DNA of 10,907 nucleotides from Alphaproteobacteria bacterium (lineage in GTDB: Bacteria; Pseudomonadota; Alphaproteobacteria; ATCC43930; CGMCC-115725): contig JASHTP010000238.1 of the NCBI GenBank assembly GCA_030040495.1, forward strand, positions 1 through 10,907, written 5' to 3'. Positions 7,841 to 10,907 of this stretch are shown piece after piece. The notes below the pieces were generated by a model. That model was not told the origin of the DNA and did not search any database. It saw only the letters and a list, made by a program, of their open reading frames with translations. Both the position numbers and the translations under genes were made by a program. The first letter of the stretch is position 1. Each line of letters opens with the position of its first letter.

Positions 7841-9205
7841 TCAGCGCCGGCCGCTCTCGAGCGCCGCTTCGACGGCACGGCCGAGCGCCAGCAGGCGGCG
7901 ATCCTCGCCGCGGCGCCCGGCCAGCATCAGGCCGACCGGCGCGCGCCCCGGCTCCTGGATCGGCAGGGTCAGCGCGCAGCCGTCGAGAAAATTGATGATC
8001 GCCGTGTTGCGCAGGATGCGCCCGTTGAGCCGCCAGAAATCCTCGTCGCGCTCGAAGGCGGCGATCTCCGGCGCGACGAGCGGCAGCGTCGGCATCGCCA
8101 GCGCGTCGAATTCCGCGGTGCGCGCCTCGACCCGGGCGATGAAGTCGGCACGCTGCCGGCACAGCGTGACGTACTCGGCCGCGCTCATGGCGCGGCCGCG
8201 CTCGATCCTCTGGCGCACGCGCGGATCGTAGTCGTTGCCGCGGCGCGCGAGCAGCTCGGCATGCCAGGCATAGGCTTCGGGCGGCGAGAAGCCGCCCTTG
8301 GCGTTGATCGCCGCATAGTCGGCGAGCTCGGCGAGCGGCAGCGCGACGATCCGGGCGCCGGCACGCGACAGGCTCGCGCAGGCGCGCTCGAAGGCGGCGG
8401 CGACCTCGGCGTCGAGATCGTCGAGCACGAGGGTGCGCGGCACGCCCAGCCGCAGCCCCGCGATCTCGGCGGGCGGCGGCGCCAGCGGCGGCTCGCCCGC
8501 CATGACGGCGTCGGCGACGGCGCAGCAGGCGACGCTGAGGCCGAGGGGGCCCACGGAATCGAGCGTGGTCGAGAGCGGCGTGGCGCCGTCGCGCGGGATG
8601 CGGCGCTGCGTCGGCTTGAAGCCGACGATGCCGCAGAACGCGGCGGGAATGCGCACGGAGCCGCCGGTGTCGGTGCCGATCGCCAGCGCCGCCATGCCGT
8701 CGATCACCGAGACCGGCGCGCCCGAGGAGGAACCGCCGGGAATGCGCTTGCGGTCGTAGGGATTGCCGGGCGTGCCGTGATGCGGGTTGATGCCGACGCC
8801 GGAGAAGGCGAACTCGGTCATGTTGGTGCGGCCGATGAGGATGGCGCCGGCGGCGCGCAGCCGGGCGACCACGGGCGCGTCGCATTGCGCCGGCGGCGCG
8901 TCGTCGAGCGCCTTGGAGCCGGCGAGCGTGCGCTCGCCGGCGACGTCGAACAGATCCTTGATCGAGACCGGCAGCCCCGCCAGCGGCGAGGTGACGTAGC
9001 CGGCCTGGCGCAGCCGGTCCTGCGCGTCGGCCGCGGCGCGAGCATCCTCGGCATAGACTTTGAGAAAGCAGCGCTTGCCCTCGCCGGCGGGATCGGCGAT
9101 GCGCGCCAGCGCCGCCTCGACCAGCTCGCGGCTGCTGGTGCGGCCGGCGGCGAGCGCGGCGGCGAGGGCGGCAACGGTGGCGCGGGCGGGGATCGGGGCG
9201 GGCAT
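7841..9205 (-). CDS. Amidase-signature family amidase
   Basis: This is a serine hydrolase of the amidase-signature (GatA/FAAH) family that cleaves amide bonds; the substrate cannot be read from sequence. Numbered from the ATG at 9205 (454 residues), the Ser-cisSer-Lys triad is Lys83 (PVSIKD), Ser159 at the first Ser of GGSSSG and nucleophile Ser183 (GTDTGGSVRIP). The 24-residue Ser-Ser spacing is the family norm. The oxyanion region, GFKPT and the following RDG(A)TPLSTTLDSVGPL stretch are also typical. There are no gatB or gatC neighbours, so it is probably a stand-alone amidase and not the tRNA amidotransferase subunit. Two in-frame ATGs exist, at 9211 and 9205; GAGG abuts the first and is ideally spaced (6 bases) from the second, so I chose 9205. 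Divergent from the transporter gene. Confidence 0.9.
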   Translation of the reverse strand: MPAPIPARATVAALAAALAAGRTSSRELVEAALARIADPAGEGKRCFLKVYAEDARAAADAQDRLRQAGYVTSPLAGLPVSIKDLFDVAGERTLAGSKALDDAPPAQCDAPVVARLRAAGAILIGRTNMTEFAFSGVGINPHHGTPGNPYDRKRIPGGSSSGAPVSVIDGMAALAIGTDTGGSVRIPAAFCGIVGFKPTQRRIPRDGATPLSTTLDSVGPLGLSVACCAVADAVMAGEPPLAPPPAEIAGLRLGVPRTLVLDDLDAEVAAAFERACASLSRAGARIVALPLAELADYAAINAKGGFSPPEAYAWHAELLARRGNDYDPRVRQRIERGRAMSAAEYVTLCRQRADFIARVEARTAEFDALAMPTLPLVAPEIAAFERDEDFWRLNGRILRNTAIINFLDGCALTLPIQEPGRAPVGLMLAGRRGEDRRLLALGRAVEAALESGRR

Positions 9206-9211
9206 CGACAT

Positions 9212-9215
9212 CCTC
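9212..9215 (-). promoter_or_regulatory. Shine-Dalgarno deciding the amidase start
   Basis: GAGG on the minus strand ends immediately before the ATG at 9211 but lies six bases before the ATG at 9205. Initiation at 9205 is therefore favoured, shortening the protein by two residues. Confidence 0.5.
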
Positions 9216-9325
9216 GTCGGTCGCAGCTTGCGGGGTTCCGAGAAGACTATGGTACCCCGGCGCGGGCAACGAAAAAAACCGTCCGGACGCCGCCGCGTTA
9301 ACGTCGCTTCAAGCGCTGCGGGTTT

Positions 9326-9333
9326 AGAAGAGG
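9326..9333 (+). promoter_or_regulatory. Shine-Dalgarno of the DMT transporter gene
   Basis: AGAAGAGG lies six bases before the ATG at 9340. It is the strongest ribosome binding site in the window and confirms the start of the transporter gene. Confidence 0.65.
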
Positions 9334-9339
9334 CCGGCC

Positions 9340-10308
9340 ATGTCGGCCAAACCCTCCACTCTCGAGACCGACTGGCGCCCGCGGGCGCCGGCGCGGCGCT
9401 TCGCCATGCCCGTGCCGAGCCGCGACGAGGTCCGCGCCGGCATCTTCTACATGCTGGGCTCGGTCTTCGTCTTTTCGGTGGTGAACGCCCTGGTCAAATG
9501 GGAGGCGGCACGCTACGCGCTGGACGAGGTGGTGTTCTTCCGCTGCGTCTTCTCGCTGGTGCCGGCCTTCGCTCTCGTCGCCGGCGGCGGCGGGGCGCGG
9601 CTGCTGCGTACCGGGCGCATCCGCGAGCATCTCTCCCGCGGCGTCCTGCAGTTCGTCTCGATGATGTGCATCTTCGCCGCCTTCGCCATGATGCCGCTCG
9701 CCGACGCCGTGGCGATCACCTTCTCCGCGCCGCTCTTCCTCACCATCCTGTCGATCCCGCTGCTCGGGGAGCGCGTCGGGCCCCATCGCTGGGCGGCGGT
9801 GCTGGCGGGCTTCGCCGGCGTCCTGCTGATGGTCCGCGCCGGCGGCGGCTTCGGCGGCGGCCTTGCTTCGACCGGCGCGCTGCTGGCGCTGGCCAGCGCC
9901 GCGATCGGCGCCAACGTAACCATCGCGGTGCGGCGCATGACCTTGACCGAGCCCAGCCCGACGCTCGTCGCCTATCAGGCGCTGGTCGCCACCGCGCTCA
10001 GCACGGCGCTGCTGCCCTTCGCCTGGACGACGCCCGGCTGGCGCGACCTGCTGCTGATGGCGGCGACCGGGCTCTGCGCCGGCATCGGCCAGTTCTGGTG
10101 GACCCAGGCTTTCCGCTTCGCCCCGGCTGCGGTGGCCGCGCCCTTCTCCTATCTCACCATGGTGTGGTCGCTGGGGCTGGGCTATCTGATCTGGGGCGAC
10201 GAGCCGAGCTGGATGCTGGTCGGCGGCGCCGTCATTGTCGCCGCAAGCGGCCTTTACATCCTCTATCGCGAGACCTTGCGCCGCGCCCCGGCGCACGCCT
10301 CCGGATAA
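9340..10308 (+). CDS. DMT superfamily transporter (EamA family, ten-helix)
   Basis: This 322-residue inner-membrane protein belongs to the drug/metabolite transporter superfamily, whose members export or import small metabolites. A polar cytoplasmic N-terminus (about 1-32) precedes two homologous EamA halves, roughly 33-165 and 176-308, each with about five helices. Typical marks are FRCVFSLVPAF (67-77) after the second helix, the DAVAITFSAPLFLTILSIPLLGER block (122-145) ending half one, and APFSYLTMVWSLGLGYLIWGDEPS (267-290) ending half two. The nearby amidase is divergent, so a functional link (for example an amide or amino-acid derivative) is only speculation. The start has a good Shine-Dalgarno. 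It is followed by a strong hairpin at 10316-10347. Substrate not predictable. Confidence 0.92.
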   Translation: MSAKPSTLETDWRPRAPARRFAMPVPSRDEVRAGIFYMLGSVFVFSVVNALVKWEAARYALDEVVFFRCVFSLVPAFALVAGGGGARLLRTGRIREHLSRGVLQFVSMMCIFAAFAMMPLADAVAITFSAPLFLTILSIPLLGERVGPHRWAAVLAGFAGVLLMVRAGGGFGGGLASTGALLALASAAIGANVTIAVRRMTLTEPSPTLVAYQALVATALSTALLPFAWTTPGWRDLLLMAATGLCAGIGQFWWTQAFRFAPAAVAAPFSYLTMVWSLGLGYLIWGDEPSWMLVGGAVIVAASGLYILYRETLRRAPAHASG

Positions 10309-10315
10309 CGCGGGC

Positions 10316-10347
10316 CGCGCCGCGGCGGCCTGTTCCGCCGCGGCGCG
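10316..10347. terminator. Perfect 13-bp GC hairpin between convergent genes
   Basis: The arms 10316-10328 and 10335-10347 are exact reverse complements, 13 bp each and almost all G/C, around a six-base loop CCTGTT. It starts 7 bases after the transporter stop and ends 12 bases before the stop of the convergent OmpA-family gene. It would therefore form in both transcripts. No T-run follows on either strand, so it is either a GC-type bidirectional terminator or a 3'-end stabiliser. Confidence 0.6.
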
Positions 10348-10359
10348 ATCCCTCGAGCT

Positions 10360-10907
10360 TCAGCGGACCGGCGGCGTGGAGCTGCCGTCGGCGCTTTCCT
10401 TCGGCACCTCGGCATAGATCCTGACGACGCGGTTCCGCTGCTCGCGGACGCCGTTCTTGGTCGGCACCGGCAGATCGGTCTCGCCCTTCGCGGTGACGTC
10501 GATCCGATCCGCCGCCATGCCGTCGGCGATGAGACCGGCACGCACCGCCTCGCCGCGCCCCTCGGAGAGCTTCATGTTGTAGTCGTCGCTGCCGACGCGG
10601 TCGGCCCAGCCGACGACCTTGACGCGCGCCGTGCCGTCCTGCGGGATCTTGGCCGCGGCTTGCTTGACCTGCTGCTGCGCGTCGGTGCCGAGCGCCTTCC
10701 CATCGAACGAGAAGTAGGCGTGGTAAGGGCCGGGCGGATGCAGCAGCACCTCGAGGTCGCTGACGGTGGAGATGAACTGGCGATGGCACTCGCCGCGGAA
10801 CTCCGCCTTGTAGTTCGCCTCGGCGCGCTCGATCCAGCAATCGTAGCGGGTCTGCGCCTGGGCGGCGAGCATCGGGTACTTGTCGCGGCCGCCGCCGTCC
10901 AGGGCGG
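10360..10907 (-). CDS. OmpA-family peptidoglycan-binding protein, C-terminal part (5' end outside window)
   Basis: The frame stays open to the window edge, so the N-terminus, including any signal peptide or lipobox, is missing; about 181 residues are visible. An N-terminal helical piece (DKYPMLAAQAQTRYDCWIER) is followed by a complete OmpA/MotB-like domain. That domain starts at YFSFDGKAL, continues through VVGWADRVGSDDYNMKLSEGRGEAV and ends in REQRNRVVRIYAEV. The Asp of WAD (codon 10600-10602) and the Arg of LSEGR (codon 10555-10557) match the pair that binds the diaminopimelate of peptidoglycan in OmpA domains. It probably tethers the outer membrane to the cell wall. Two cysteines before the domain (codons near 10838 and 10787) could form a disulfide. 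An ATG at 10872 is internal and not the start, because coding-like sequence continues upstream of it. Confidence 0.88.
   Translation of the reverse strand, partial: ALDGGGRDKYPMLAAQAQTRYDCWIERAEANYKAEFRGECHRQFISTVSDLEVLLHPPGPYHAYFSFDGKALGTDAQQQVKQAAAKIPQDGTARVKVVGWADRVGSDDYNMKLSEGRGEAVRAGLIADGMAADRIDVTAKGETDLPVPTKNGVREQRNRVVRIYAEVPKESADGSSTPPVR

Noticed and set aside
7823..7848. Possible terminator hairpins at the DUF2794/amidase junction (AGCGCC, GGCGCT, AGCGCC)
   Set aside because: The 6-bp pairings are mutually exclusive, one has only a single-base loop, and no T-run follows. Such repeats are common by chance in this GC-rich DNA.
7722..9269. 515-residue minus-strand frame overlapping the amidase
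   Set aside because: It is a shifted frame over the real amidase gene, Arg- and Ala-rich with no motif.
9281..9288. GTCCGGAC palindrome in the amidase/transporter gap, next to a run of seven A
   Set aside because: It is a single 8-bp palindrome without a second copy or spacing relative to a clear promoter, so it is not enough to call an operator.
9060..10424. 454-residue plus-strand frame over the transporter gene
   Set aside because: It crosses the amidase start and runs out of frame through the EamA gene; its composition is that of a GC shadow.

Overview
The window is GC-rich chromosomal DNA from an alphaproteobacterium. The base composition, the DUF2794 gene (a family I know only from Alphaproteobacteria), the radA-cvpA-purF-SDR gene order and the alphaproteobacterial style of the TPR protein and OmpA protein all point that way. 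I cannot name the genus; an order such as Rhodospirillales or Hyphomicrobiales is a guess. Codon use is uniformly GC-rich. I see no insertion sequence, phage gene, CRISPR array, tRNA, rRNA or attachment site.

Layout. Bases 1-3975 (+ strand) hold the 3' part of radA (DNA recombination/branch migration ATPase), cvpA (membrane protein), purF (first step of purine synthesis) and a YciK-like short-chain dehydrogenase. radA and cvpA overlap by 4 bp, cvpA and purF are 143 bp apart, and the dehydrogenase follows purF by 25 bp. Bases 3979-7311 (- strand) hold a tight operon in the order TPR membrane protein (YfgM-like), bamB, der. This is the same order as E. coli yfgM-bamB-der and combines outer-membrane protein assembly with ribosome assembly. 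A candidate promoter lies just upstream, in the 160-bp divergent gap that separates it from the DUF2794 gene (7472-7834, +). An amidase-signature hydrolase (7841-9205, -) converges on DUF2794. A 134-bp divergent gap then separates it from a DMT/EamA transporter (9340-10308, +). A perfect 13-bp GC hairpin sits between the transporter and a convergent OmpA-family gene (10360-10907, -), whose 5' end runs off the window.

There is no gene-free stretch longer than about 160 bases. The many long ORFs in other frames are shadows expected at this GC content.

Overall this is an ordinary housekeeping region, and I found no convincing new multi-gene system. The points most worth a second look are a catalytic Ser-to-Cys change in the dehydrogenase, a 47-codon ORF that exactly fills the cvpA-purF gap, the uncharacterised DUF2794 gene next to the bamB/der operon promoter, a small inverted repeat inside that promoter's spacer, and the strong convergent hairpin.
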